The position numbers were made by a program, and so were the translations under genes. Positions 23,761 to 35,568 of a stretch of 64,000 bases of DNA are shown piece after piece; position 1 is the stretch's first letter; each line of letters begins with the position of its first letter. Source of the DNA: Novakomyces olei (taxonomy: Eukaryota; Ascomycota; Novakomycetes; Novakomycetales; Novakomycetaceae); assembly GCA_016906335.1 (NCBI GenBank), contig JADEYG010000007.1:2124001-2188000 (forward strand). Direction: 5' to 3'. Under the pieces are notes generated by a model. The model had not been told where the DNA came from. It did no database searches and was given only the letters and a program-made list of their open reading frames with translations.

Positions 23761-24164
23761 TGCGTGGCTTGCATCGCTCTGTCTGCACGCGTTCAATCAT
23801 CGAAATGCAACTTTTTCCTTTGCATCAGCCTCACCACAAGACCGCTGCTACTTTACCAATCATCCCAAAGTATTCCACCGGTCGTACGGCACTAAACCGC
23901 CATCGTCTCCTTCAGTCGTCTGGCCAGCACGTCTATGCGCAACCCAACTTTTCTGGATAATGTTTGTATAGTCAATAGGGCCATTGTGGAAGATTTGCGT
24001 ACAGTACGACCGTTCCTCGTCCCTGCCAGCCCGATATATACCCGATATATATCGGGATATGTATATGAAAAAGTAGATGTAAATAGATGTAAATACCACA
24101 ACCCTCCATCCAGCTCACTGTGTCTCGAAAGCCCTTGTTGTCCACAACCAATCGCTTACAAACT

Positions 24165-24270
24165 GCCACAACCAAATCTTTGCCAAATCCTTCCTAAACC
24201 AAACTTTGCCAAATCCTTCCTAAATCAAATCCTTCCTAAACCAAATCCTTCCCAACCAAATCTTTGCCAA
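24165..24270. repeat. Degenerate 17-19 bp repeat
   Basis: Repeated AACCAAATCCTTCC and CCAAATCTTTG units, five or six copies, end just before the stop codon of the minus-strand gene at 24276. It would be in that gene's 3' flank. Confidence 0.8.
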
Positions 24271-24275
24271 ATCGT

Positions 24276-24881
24276 TCATGAAGCCGTTGGAGAGTAAGCA
24301 GCGCCGTCCGAGTGAGGCGGCGACGCCAAAAACCGCTGAGCGCGTTCCGATTTGAGCCGGTCGATTGCTTGTTCCAGAGCGTCGATGCGTGCCTGGTACG
24401 CTAGCTCACGTGACCGGCGGTACCGGGCGCGAGCAATTACGCGCTGGCGCACGTACCTTACAAGCGACGAGTCCAAGTTTGACTCGAGCAGTTTCCGCAG
24501 CTGACGAAATTTGCATACACTACTCGGAAGCGCTTCCGATGCCGCTGACGTGGGCAGAGCGCTCCCGTCGCTCTGCCCGTGATGGGTATAAGAAGCGCGG
24601 GCGCGCTGCCGGGCAATATGGCGTGACGAGACCATTCCCCAGTTCGCGTCCGTGCGGCCGGGAAATTCCGGCGTTGCGGAGGCGCTGGCTGAGAGCAGCG
24701 GAGAGGACTCCGCTGACGGCTTACCCGAGCACGGCACAACCAGCCGGTACTGCTGCGGGTAGACGGAGGCCGGAAGGGAGGGCAAATCTCGTGCCGCTGG
24801 TGGAGGAGGCACTTGCTCACGGGGAGCAGGCTTCGATGCCAGCTGTGCCAGTAGCGAGTTGATTGGTGGTAAGGACGTCAT
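24276..24881 (-). CDS. Hypothetical protein with basic, zipper-like C-terminus
   Basis: Single-exon protein of 201 residues, not recognised. It begins MTSLPPINSLLAQLASKP, a short hydrophobic pattern similar to N-terminal peptides of some fungal regulators, then a Pro/Ala/Ser-rich disordered part. Residues about 135-185 are strongly basic (RYVRQRVIARARYRRSR), followed by a helix with hydrophobic heptads (ARIDALEQAIDRLKSERA). This resembles a bZIP domain, but the Asn of the basic region is missing and the spacing from the conserved Arg to the first Leu is one residue too long. A DNA-binding role is therefore only a guess. It is isolated in repeat-rich DNA with high GC in the gene itself. Confidence 0.6.
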   Translation of the reverse strand: MTSLPPINSLLAQLASKPAPREQVPPPPAARDLPSLPASVYPQQYRLVVPCSGKPSAESSPLLSASASATPEFPGRTDANWGMVSSRHIARQRARASYTHHGQSDGSALPTSAASEALPSSVCKFRQLRKLLESNLDSSLVRYVRQRVIARARYRRSRELAYQARIDALEQAIDRLKSERAQRFLASPPHSDGAAYSPTAS

Positions 24882-27009
24882 AAGTCATGCGACTTGATGC
24901 GATTGTGTAGCAATTGTTCTCTGATTGTTTTGGTATTGTTTTGGTATTGTTTTGGTATTGGTTTTGCTCTTTGATTGCTCTTTGATTGCTCTTTGATTGC
25001 TCTTTGATTGCTATTCCTGCTGACTAATTTCTTTGCTTTATTCTGCCTGGCGAGAGGATTTTGACGGGTCTGTGCATACATAATATAACAGCGCTGTGCA
25101 CATGCCAAACCCCATGTCGAATGCGAATATTAGCCGAGCGCTGACGGGACTCTTTTATCCCAAACTAGCAATATGAGCGGAAATAAACGCGAGTATGCGT
25201 ATAGAGTATATGGAGCGTTTGGGGCAGCAATATTTCCAGCAATGCGATAGGCCGACTCCAATTTTCATGTGAAATCACATGCTTCGTTTGGCTATGGTCG
25301 GATGGAATTGTGGGAATTGTGCGCGCCCTGGCGCCCTGCACAGGTTCGAAATCGGTGCATTAGTAATACGATAGTGTCGCAGGCTACACGGGACCAAGAT
25401 TACGCAGTGATTTCGCTACGATTACTAGCAGGATCGGCCAGGTACAAGTAGTTGTTTGACAAGTAAGCTTGGTGCATCTACTGGTTTTGAGAGGATAATA
25501 ATCTCACGCTTTTGCCATCCATCCATCATTACCAAACGTCGGCGACGAATACAGTAATCAGTGGTGGTGACACGACCCCCGATCGCTGTGTGAAAATGCC
25601 ACTGAACTGGCAGGTCGACGCTTAAAACGGCGATGCCGTAACGCAGTCATTAAAATTTTGTAGTTGGACTCGATGACTCAGCAATGATTCAATGACAATT
25701 CATCTATAATGAATAATTCATCTATAATGAATAATTCATCAATAATCAATCCATCAATACATCTTAATTCATCAATAATTCATTAATAATTAAATCTCTA
25801 GATTCGTTCGGGTTGGCCCGTACACATTTTAATGGTACCACCGAAAGTCGCACTGCACTTTTAGGTGCAAGGAGCTGGTAGAGCGTGTATAGTGAGTGTA
25901 TACCGCACCAAATCGAGCAGGTCGCACAATTGAATCAAGGATCCCTTGATCCGAGTAGAATATAACGTAAAATGCAACAGTTTATTCAAAAGACCGCGGG
26001 CAAACTCTACGCGGAAATTCGCGTAATAACCAATTGCACAATACATTGTGCCACAGTTCGAGGCTGCCTGGTGTATACGCCCGCACCGACACGAGAATGC
26101 TTCCTCATTCGCTCACAACGGCACACATTTATTGATATTAATATTTTATAATTTTTAATTAAATAATATTTAATTAATAATTAAGTTTGGCACTAGTACG
26201 TCTACACTACATGCGCAGACAATTCCCTGGCGTTTGCTGGCAGTGCCCGTGACGAGATGCAGGTGTCTATACCGCGCTCAGTTTAAGCAACGACTCCTAC
26301 TGTGCTCGGCAAATATTGCCTCTACATCTCGAATATATATACCATTGCGAGATCTGTGCATTCTCTTCTGCAGTTTTTTCCTAAACAGCACACACCTGGG
26401 CTCGTCCCAAACCATCACTCAAACTGCCGTTATCTATTACATAATATACCATATACATCGTGTGCATCGAGTAATTGAGCACGACAGTACAAACACTTGC
26501 ATTGTTTTTGTTGTTCAGCTGACAAATTTACTTGTAGAAACAGCACACGTAGATGCATTGGCAGTTGTCCAGAGGGATTACGGTCCACTTGAATTGCACA
26601 TTAAACTGTACACAAGTTGATGCACATTAAACTGTATATACAATAGTAATTTTAAATTATACAATAATAATTTTTAAATTATACAACTATAATTTTTAAA
26701 TTATACAACTATATTTTTAAATTATACACGCATTTGGATTTCGCACCTACACATCAGAGATCAACAAGTAACGGCGCAAATCATTAGTGAACATTAGAGC
26801 GTTGGAATTGGAGTCGTCGTCTATACGGCACTTGTAATTACAAGTTATTTATATATATATAAATACAAATATATAAAAATAGAAAAACATTCTTGGCGCA
26901 CGATGACATACACCTTGGGGCTTGGTCGGCCCACATATTAATGCGATAATAAGATCGCGATAAAAGGCACCAAAAACAAGCTTCAGCAACGATCAACGAC
27001 CCGAGAGCA
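24882..27009. other. Gene-poor, repeat-rich intergenic stretch (2.1 kb)
   Basis: No supported gene was found on either strand. Seen: tandem TGTTTTGGTAT and TGCTCTTTGAT units at 24918-25012, ATTCATCTATAATGAATA repeats at 25697-25800, and AATTTTTAAATTATACAACT repeats at 26645-26730. Open frames of 60-128 codons here have no family resemblance. The right end carries the promoter of the DUF2406 gene. A transcribed non-coding RNA cannot be excluded. Confidence 0.6.
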
Positions 27010-27696
27010 ATGGCGTCTGCAGCATTAGACCCGCGCGATGCTATGCGCGATCGCCGAGAGTCCGGTGCGAGTTCAAACCGCGCTCACTCGTTCTCCAGCA
27101 GCGGCGCCGGCTCACACGTGCACGACAAGAAAGTCAACCCGAACGAGGCTCTGCAGGAGGCACAGCCCTACGAGCTGTCACAGGAGAACTCTCCGCAATC
27201 GCGGCGTCGGCTATCGGCTACAACGGCATTTGACAATGCGGGGAACGAGATTACCGATCCCGACCGGTCCAATCCCACTCGCTGGCGCCACGAGCGGCCG
27301 CTCGATACGATTAGAAGCTTCCAGTCGGCCGCTAATTCTGGGTACGATGGACTCTACGCGGCCCCACCGCCTGCGGCAGGCGGCCGCGGGCCGTCGAGGC
27401 AGGCTTTTGCTCCGGTCGGCCGACAGCCGCAGCCAGCAAGAGACAGTTACTATGACCAATGGGGGGCTAATGCCCACTCGCCACCTACTACTCCGCCTAT
27501 GCATGACTCTTTTGGTTACGGGAACAGCAGCAGTGCATTGCACACGGCGCAGGCGCCCTCTGTGCAACGCTCTGCTTTTGCTGAACCTTCAAAGCCCGTT
27601 ATGAGCATTTCTACCGCGGGAGCTACTGATTCACCGCTCACTCCTCCAACCGAGAAAAAGAAACGGTTCGGGCTCTTTTCCCGGCGCAAATCGTAA
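27010..27696 (+). CDS. DUF2406 domain protein
   Basis: Single-exon protein of 228 residues with the fungal DUF2406 domain (family includes yeast YMR295C). Recognisable blocks are NPNEALQEAQPYEL (near residue 43) and the signature ITDPDRSNPTRWRHERPLDT followed by IRSFQSA (residues about 80-105). The C-terminal half is Pro/Ser/Tyr-rich and disordered, ending in a basic KKKRFGLFSRRKS, a possible membrane-binding or nuclear-localisation tail. Yeast members are peripheral or bud-associated proteins of unknown biochemical role; nothing here adds a function. The 5' region has a TATATATATAAAT stretch about 155 bp upstream. Confidence 0.85.
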   Translation: MASAALDPRDAMRDRRESGASSNRAHSFSSSGAGSHVHDKKVNPNEALQEAQPYELSQENSPQSRRRLSATTAFDNAGNEITDPDRSNPTRWRHERPLDTIRSFQSAANSGYDGLYAAPPPAAGGRGPSRQAFAPVGRQPQPARDSYYDQWGANAHSPPTTPPMHDSFGYGNSSSALHTAQAPSVQRSAFAEPSKPVMSISTAGATDSPLTPPTEKKKRFGLFSRRKS

Positions 27697-28082
27697 ATTT
27701 GTTTACACTCGCCTTTTTGATCATGTGCCTAGTTTGTGACTAATTTGTGACTAGTTTGTGACTAATTTGTGTCTAGTTTGTGTCTAGTTTGCCCTTGTGC
27801 GCCTTTCTTATCTGTTTTTTTTTTGACTGTGGTCTATGTACATCCTGATTTGACGTGTACGAGTGCTGTGCATTTTAGTCTAGTTTTTATTGGTGGCGGT
27901 GGTGATGACGAGCTTATTAATTCGCTTTGGAACCAGTCTCTGTGCGCAAATAGCATGCAAGGTATACGCATAACACTGTAGACGTAGACGAGTATGCGAA
28001 TAGCGGCAGCCACGCGTGGCACGATTGTAGGAGACCACGGTAGAGAAGACTGATTCATCTGTATGTGCAGTAATGCACTATA

Positions 28083-28130
<48 letters not shown>

Positions 28131-28132
28131 AA

Positions 28133-28211
<79 letters not shown>

Positions 28212-28229
28212 ATGCAGCTAACGCCCACG
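27697..28229. other. Convergent 3' flanks rich in repeats
   Basis: The 533 bp between the DUF2406 stop and the VPS8 stop contain a 12-bp tandem repeat (TAGTTTGTGACT-like, 27729-27793) and the compound tetranucleotide array at 28082-28213. No gene was recognised. Confidence 0.75.
28082..28213. repeat. Compound (GAAA)n-(AAAT)n microsatellite
   Basis: About 12 GAAA units pass directly into about 20 AAAT units. On the VPS8 strand this begins only 16 nt after the VPS8 stop codon, so the mature 3' UTR would open with a run of overlapping AUUUA motifs. Confidence 0.97.
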
Positions 28230-31200
28230 TCACAATCCCCAGCAGTCTCGATGAAACACTCGGCCATCTGCACATAGGACAACAGCATCAAGCCCAGTGG
28301 CCGTGTTGCCCATCCAGGCGGCCTCCTCAAGAGCCTGCGTGGCTGCCACCGACTGAACAAGGGACGAAGGAGCCGACAAAACGTCCATACGCGCTTCACC
28401 CTGCTTTGTCGTTCCGAGCAAGCGCAGAACCGGTTCCCCACAGCCGACACACAAGTTTTCGCTTGCAGTTACGGACGAGTGCAAAACTGGCCCACTGCCA
28501 GCGTCGCTCGTACTACCGCTGAGCGGTCTCCAGCCACGTCTTTGTTTGGCTCTCAAATCCAGACCTGTCGAATTGCCCTCTGTCTCTTGCAGACGCGTTA
28601 GCAGTTGCCCTACTTGACGCTCCCAAGCAAATGCTTGCAGCACACGGGACAGCTGCGCTTGCACTGCTGATTTGCCTCCGTCCCATGTTACAGCCGATCC
28701 CGCTTGACTGTGCAGTTTCCCTATCGCCTTCCCTCCTTGTTGCCGCGACAAGCGGGCCATGTACAGTGTCATAATTGCCGGGAAATTGATCCGATCATGA
28801 GCGAAAAAGACCCGTTGCCGGGCTGTTTGGAGAAGCAAAACTGTAAAAGCAGATTGTACTGCTTCAGTATTGGGCGTAAGCGTATACAAAAGCTCTGTCC
28901 ATGCTTCCTCACGCACACTTACACTGTACTCTGTTTGGTCTGCAAACTCCTGGCAAAGAGCAATTGACCGCTGAACAATTAGGGTTGACGTTTCGTCCTG
29001 CGTATACCCAATTGCCAAGCGCAGAGCAGAAAACAAGGCTTTCAAGGCCGGCTCGTACTCGCAAAGTAGCGTATGCAGCATTGCCCTTGAGCGTAGCACA
29101 GGGATACTGTTGTCCTGCTCGAGATCAGCCGGTCCCCAAACCTGCAAGAGCTTTTCTGGCCGAAAGGTGCCGGGCTTAAGATCTGCAATTGTCTGTGGAA
29201 GCTGCTCGACGGCCTGTGAAAGCACCAGACTGATGTACTGTTCAACGTACTCTTGCAAGGCGGTAATACTAGCATCAGCATTAGCAGTATTAGCAGCATT
29301 AGCAGTATTAGCAGTACTAGACTTTGTAGTAATAGTATTAGCAGTAATAGTATTAGCAGTAATAGTATTAGCAGTACTGCTAGCAACACTATTAATACTG
29401 GTGAGCATAAAAACATAGCGCAATTCTGGCCGAAGTATATTTCGAGCAATACGCGTGTGCAATTCTACACCAGCGCCATTGACTGCAGCGGCAAATGACG
29501 CTGCTGTTTCAGCATCAGTTGCTAAATCTGCTGCTCTTGCTACCATAATATGTGCGAGACGTTGGCGATGTGATTCCGCCAAAGTTTGAGCAGAGCTCTG
29601 TACAAAGTACAAGGCATCCGCACACCGCCCCATGTCTATATACATTGTCAGGATATCCTCATAGCGGCCTTCGCGCCAGTACAGGGAGTAGAGAATTCGA
29701 GTAAAGCCTGCAGACTTGCAAGCGGCCACCAGCCAATCAGTCTGAGCTGGCTGGTATATCGAAAGCAAGCTCTCCATTGCCAGTTCTCGCTCATTGAAAA
29801 GCATATTGCCATTATCGCCAGAATCGGAAACAGTGCCGTTATTTGTGGTTTTTATTATATCCGTCTCATCATTGTTATTTGCTTTTTTAATTATACTAAT
29901 TTTTTCAGTATAGCAATCTTCGCCACAAAGTAGGTTCAATATCTGCACATACACGCTGTCCGGGAGAACGAGAAACTGAGGGTATTTTGGTACGTTGCGA
30001 GCCACAAACATAGCCAAGTTAATCGCGTCTCGAGACTTTAGCGAGGGCAGTATATCCAGCAAGATACGCATTAAAGCTTGCCGGTTGGGTTCGTGCCTGA
30101 CCCTGTTCAAAACAGGATCCTCAAAGGCCTCGTCTAGAGCGTTTAGAAGCAGAGTACTGTCGTACTCTAGCAGCACTCGGAGATAAGGGTAGACGAGACC
30201 AAGGTTGCTGGCTGAGCCTTCTCCCAATGCCCCGCCTACTAACCCGCCCGTAGACCTGGGCACTCTGGCCTCGGAGAACAATAGGCGAAAAGTCTCTGTT
30301 TGGCCAAGGTCAGGCTGTGCTGAAATGTCACCGCTCGGGTACATTCTGCCCGTCAGTGTATACGACAAATAAGGGTAAATCTTTTCTGAATCGCCTTGTT
30401 CTTTGCCCGTCTGGTCTCTGCTAGTGTGGCCACTGTTGTCCTGGTTACAATTGCGTCTCAAGACTAGATCCAAGAGGACGGCAAAGGCCTCATTGTAGTC
30501 GTGCAGGGTGACGGTAAGGCAGTAGACCCATGCATCCCACAGACTGGCTCTATGAGCAAGAGAACGAACGGCCTCTGGATCCAATGAAAGAGGGCCTACT
30601 TGGCACAAGAGCCGTTCGAGTTCGGCTGGACGGCGGGCCGTGTACTCCCGAATAAAGCCATTCATTATATCAACTGGGACATTTGTGATTTGCCGCCGTT
30701 CAATGTACGGAGCAAACGCGTTTAGAAACATCAAGGAGAGCCCCGCTTGCGATAACAAGTCCCATACTTGCCATAGAGTCTGGTCGCGAGAGTACACTCC
30801 TGTCTCATCGTTAATCGGCAATTTTGCAGTGGCAAACACTACAGTCTGCACTACTCCAGTATGATCTGCCTGACCACCCAGTCCCAAGTGCGAATCGACA
30901 CCATTGCTGATATTAATATTGACATTATCATTTGTATAAATATTATAATTATTACAAGCCCACTCGGTAGCAGCAATAATAATCTCAACAAGACGGGGCA
31001 GCACAAGCGACCTGCGCGCAGTTTGGTCACGAGGCAATCCAAACGAGGGAACTCGAGCAGTTCCCTCGTAAAAGGAAAGGCTTAGTCGAATAGCCGCTGC
31101 CAGTTCCCCTCGGGTTATCAGCCCGAGAATACGATCGGTCCAGGTTTGCATTGAGCCGACAATAATACCAGTCGGCCGGTCATTGCCGGCATCGGTGCCC

Positions 31201-32794
31201 CGTAAAAGAGCAAATATCTTGCCGCGGTATGAGGTAAACGCCTGTGTAAATTGAGCCACTCCATCGTTTCGGCTCAGTCGGCAAGAGACTTGATGCATCA
31301 TGTACTCACTGCTCCCTAATTGCTGCAGAGTTTCAGCACTGAAAAGCACTACTCTTTGCGTCGAAGTCAGTGTGACAAAATATTCGCTACTTATCCATGC
31401 CACAGCCACAATTGGCTCTCGTACCGTTTGCCGCTGCTGTAACCCAACATCGAGCAGGGAAACTGCATTCGTGTCTGCATTTTCGTAATTGAAGCCTACA
31501 ATATACATTCGCAGTTCATTCATCCAAGCGCATAAAAGACGTGGATGGCCCTTAGAAGGCGGCGACCAGGCTACAGCGCCGACAGTGCCTTCTCCAGGCG
31601 TGACCTCACCCGTTGCAGTTGCTGCGTCGGGTGGTAAAGGCCCGGATCGAGCGGGTAAAGGCTTCCTGTACCGGGATACAAACTGTGTTTTGGGAGTTGG
31701 AAGCGTACTAATAATAATGATCTAACAATTAGACATGATAAATGAATACTAAAACAAAACTTGAACCAATAAATACAAAACACTAGATAGAAAAAAAAAA
31801 TCGAAATAAACAAAAATACAGATACTTTTTTCCCCGTGAGTAGAGCAACGATACCGTAGCTCCCGTAAAGGAGACAAGACAATCCGAGGATATTTGATGC
31901 AGGCGCAGAACCCGGAGCCGGACGTCCGACCAGACGTAAGCTCCGGGTAGACCTAGACAGTATCCCGCGCAAGAATTGGTGCTGGTAGCAGAAACCCGCC
32001 TCATCGGCCGCTAGCGCTAGAGAATGCCGGCCATTTATGAAATCGACGTGTGTAATAACTGTATTGGACCTATGCCTAGATCCATCGTCAGACGGTGCCA
32101 CTGAATCGACGAGTCTCAGTTTCCTCAGGTCCCAGAGGGAGACATAGCCCGTAAAGTGGCCAGCCAAGAGGGTTGAGTAGTCGGAGGAAATGCTAATACA
32201 GCTAACACCGCCAAAGACAGCGCTCTGATCAAGACCTAAAGTACCTCGGGGCTGTTGCTTATAATCAAAGAGCAATATTAAACCCGACAGTGTCCCTACT
32301 GCGATCATCCCCTGGCTACATATGCACGAAGGCACTCCTTCAGAAGGAGATGCGTCTACCTGTTCTCCAAGACGATGCAAACGTGTCCAGCGTGCAATTT
32401 CAGAGTAATCCGCAGTGACTTGGGAATCAAAGCCCAAGTCAGATGTCGCCGGCGACGCGCCGCTGCCGGCCAAGAGATCCGGCCGGGGTGATGATGTTGT
32501 TACAGAGTCCATAGACGATACCAGCCTGGCGTTCGAACGACGTCTTGGCGAGGCAATTTTGCTGTTGGAGCTGTGCGGTATTGTCGACGTGGTCTGCAGG
32601 GACACTACGTCATCGTCTTCGGAGCCGTCGGTGCCTCGATAGTGCGGAAGGCGAATTGGGGCCAATTGCTCAAAATGAGTACTGACTTCATTAGGCTGAT
32701 GACGGGCCGCTAAAGTATCGTGCATTGGATCGGTTACACTATTCCTCGTGGGACTGGTACTTGCGTCCTGCTCACTCATACTCCCGTTATACAT
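28230..32794 (-). CDS. VPS8: CORVET complex subunit Vps8
   Basis: Large Rab5-binding subunit of the CORVET endosomal tether. Exons 31826-32794 and 28230-31721 give 1,486 residues; the 104-nt intron falls inside the propeller, at LLTGKK followed by IIIISTLPTPKTQF. The N-terminal 100 residues are disordered. A WD40-like propeller follows (SGLILLFDYKQQ, LLAGHFTGYVSLWDLRK), then the Vps8 helical solenoid starting near MQTWTDRILGLITRGELAAA. The C-terminus holds RING-type cysteines (CVGCGEPVLR and VLCADGRVFHRDC), but the chain stops four residues later. A lineage-specific Ala/Asn/Thr-rich insert encoded by 29262-29400 is built from AGCAGTATT-like triplets. It is head-to-head with GPALPP1. Confidence 0.94.
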
Positions 32795-33377
32795 GGATTT
32801 GGTCCCTCAGCGCCAAGACTTGCACTTGCCTGGAACTCTGACCGCCATACTTTGGCAAATCATCCCCGATCCTTAGATGGCATTACGAAACCGGCTGATT
32901 TGGAGGACGATGACTGTTAAAACTGCGATACCACACGCAGCAAAGGAAATATATTCTGACAGGAAAATAACCGATGGCTGGCAGCAAGACAAGAGCGAGC
33001 AAAGAAACTGGCCTCTACTTGGCTCTGCGCAGCTCCACAAAAGTGCCGTTAGACCCTCAAATTCACTCTAAATTTAACACGAAATTTCGTATATTAAACG
33101 AACCGGAATTAATCGAGTCCAGAAACTGCTCAGTCGCTGACAAACTCGACCGCAGCACTCGTCAGTGACCCGTTTGGTCGTTGAGAAAGTTGGCGCAAGA
33201 CCGTAAAATGCAATAAATATATAAAAGTATGTACGTAATTATTAATGTATACGACTCGCATATGATAATAGAGGATGAATTATTATATACAGCAGGAAAG
33301 CAAGAGGTTCTGATTGAGGCTCTGATCCAACAATATGGCATAAACCGTCATGTTTCCCGTTTAAAACGAGGTTTAAA
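32795..33377. promoter_or_regulatory. Divergent promoter region, VPS8 / GPALPP1
   Basis: The 583 bp between two start codons have no repeats, unlike many other gaps here. No specific site was recognised. An unannotated 5' UTR intron for either gene is possible. Confidence 0.5.
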
Positions 33378-34384
33378 ATGGATTCAAAAAAAGCGGAAAA
33401 GGCGCGCGCAGGCCCCGAGCTGCCGCCGACATTAGCTGCAAAGCGAGCTGCCGCACGTGAAAGAAAATTGGAGGAGGAGCGACTTGGAATTGAAGAGAGC
33501 AAGAAGGAAACGGGGGATGATAGCGACAGTGCTGATAGTATTGGACCACAGCCAGCGCAGGTACGATACTGTTTTTTTAATTTTTTTTATATGCTTTTGT
33601 TTTATCAATTTCAAATAGATCGCTTGGACTAGTCAGAACGGGGCTTTTAATTGGAGGCAAAGCCCAACTCTAGTTTCTACTCTAATTGCCTACCCGGCTT
33701 TCTCACCATAGTAAATGATTTAGCAAAGCGATTTGAATTTTGGCTTTATTTTAATTCGGCTGCATTCTAGTCGCTTGAATTTCAATTTTTGAAAGCTGCT
33801 AACAGTCTCAGAATAAGGGTGACGATGAAATGCAATCTCTAGAGAAACCAGAAAAGACCGATCGGCCACGGTTTTATCAGCGAAAAGCGGCAAATCAGCA
33901 AAAAGATGCTGAAGAAAATGGAGAGAAAGCATCAAGGCAGCGCGATGAGTGGATGCTAGTGCCACCTTCAGACCAAGACTGGGCACGTAATATGGATACT
34001 ACCAAGATTAAAAGCCGTGGGTTCACTACTGGTCTTGGTGCTCGCCGGGCAGACCATAGTACCTTTGATCCGAGTTGGACGACGACAGGGCCGAATACAA
34101 AACCAGCAGCTAAAGCAGAAACGTCTGCAGAATGGTTAGCACAAACAAGAAACCAGCGGCTGCAGACAGAAGCGGCCAAACAAGACAAGCGTGGGCCTTC
34201 ATTATCGGAAATTCATGCGGATAAAAAGAGAAAGCAAGGCGAGGACGATGACGATGCCTCAAAACGGCCTTTTGATCGGGAGAAAGACGTATGGGGCGGC
34301 GAACGTGTTGACGTGAAACGATTCCAGAATCAAAAGCAGCAAGGCAGTCTTAATAGTATGTTTTCTGGGGGGTCCTATTTGTGA
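33378..34384 (+). CDS. GPALPP motif protein (DUF3752)
   Basis: Exons 33378-33560 and 33812-34384 give 251 residues. GPELPPTLAAKRAA near residue 12 is the GPALPP motif that names human GPALPP1, and REEWML-like DEWMLVPPSDQDW plus the terminal domain (RGPSLSEIHADKKRK and PFDREKD) match DUF3752. The protein is highly charged and mostly disordered; family members are nuclear and sometimes found with spliceosome preparations, but the function is not established. The 251-nt intron is among the longer ones in this window. Confidence 0.88.
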
Positions 34385-34571
34385 AACTTTTTGGGTTGGA
34401 GATTTTTCTTTGCAAAGTTCATACATCTACAGCCGGAAGAAAAAATTCCATTAGCACAGACAGACGGGCCGGGGAACGGAGGACCTGATTGTCGATTGAA
34501 ATGCGGAACAGGAGATCGATAATGCGATTTTTAAACGAGCAAATGCAAGGTGTGTCCATTAGGTATTGAAG

Positions 34572-35395
34572 TCATTTTTTGGCCTTGGTGAAAGCAACAG
34601 TGCTGATAGTCTGGCCTTTGGACCCGCCAAACTCAAACTGTGGCCGGGGCACATGTGAATGTACGATAAATCCGTCTAAAAGTAATGTCAATAATTTTTT
34701 TTGAAAGCAATGCTGTTTGCATGCTAATTGAATCTGTGTAGTTGAAAATAAGCATAAAATATTGATAGGCTTGAAGCAACCGGCCCATCGAAAAAAAAAG
34801 CTAAACTCAAACGGAAACGATAGACAATATATATAGAGAACATACATTCACTGAACTTTCGTTCCAACTCTGCCTCTGTCCAATTACAGCTTGTAATAAG
34901 AAATACAGCATCGTCAGACATGCAAGCATATACACGTTCCGGGTAAATTTCCGCTGGATTATACTGTGTCTCATCTTTATCCTTTGATAAGCAAATAGCA
35001 TCATAAGTGCCTTTGTCAAGCACAAGATCGAATTTCTGAGTTTTTATTGGTAGTTGGCCGCTAATAAAATCGCATTGCTTCACGGAAATGCTATCGGAGA
35101 GCCCATGATCTCGAACAAAGCTCTGTGCCAGCTGAACTGCAGGCGCAGAATAATCGATCCCCCAAAAATCAGCTTCTAGTGGAAGCGCTCCTGATTGCCG
35201 TAGGGCTACTAATAAATGTGCGTTTCCAGTTCCAATATCAAGGACATTATTAAACTCAAACTCGTTTGCATGATCCAGCACCCAATCGCAAATTTCCTCC
35301 TCAGAATTTTCACCAAACCAAACTTCGCCGGGACTACCACAATGCTCAAACCTATCGTATTCGGCCGCGTACCTTTCGTCCCAGCTATTGCGCAT
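34572..35395 (-). CDS. EFM4: eEF1A lysine methyltransferase Efm4 (METTL10-like)
   Basis: Class I SAM-dependent methyltransferase that methylates a lysine of elongation factor eEF1A in yeast and human. Exons 34846-35395 and 34572-34675 give 217 residues. Motif I is VLDIGTGNAHLL, the acidic loop is FWGIDYSAPAVQLA, and the post-core signature LVLDKGTYDAICL and FLITSCNWTEAELERKF are characteristic. The C-terminus HVPRPQFEFGGSKGQTIS matches the family end. ATG 35395 starts close to SWDERY, so the usual short N-terminal arm is reduced; an upstream exon cannot be excluded. It converges on GPALPP1 with only 187 bp between stops. Confidence 0.92.
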
Positions 35396-35553
35396 TGTGA
35401 GTACACCATCATACCAACTTGTCACAAAGACGACAACTTACAAAGATTGACTACCGAGCCGAGATGCGTCAAACTCTACCGTTTCCATCACCGACTATGT
35501 CTAGTTCCAGCGCCAGGTGTAATATTAGATCAGATTAGATAAGATCGAGATAT

Positions 35554-35568
35554 AAACCCTAAACCTAA
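35554..35568. promoter_or_regulatory. Telobox between EFM4 and IPP1
   Basis: AAACCCTAAACCTAA in the 422-bp divergent gap, about 160 bp upstream of the EFM4 ATG and 250 bp upstream of the IPP1 AUG. The role is inferred from known fungal telobox promoters. Confidence 0.5.

Noticed and set aside
25310-25370. tRNA-like T-arm (GGTTCGAAATC)
   Set aside because: The T stem has a mismatch and no acceptor stem, D arm or anticodon arm can be placed at the right distances.
26234-26620. Open frame of 128 codons on the plus strand
   Set aside because: The composition is like random AT-rich DNA, there is no family resemblance and no splice partners, so it is not annotated.
31571-32794. VPS8 N-terminal part as a separate WD40 gene
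   Set aside because: A splice from 31826 to 31721 restores one frame and aligns exactly with the Vps8 propeller (GKK to IIIISTLPTPKTQF).
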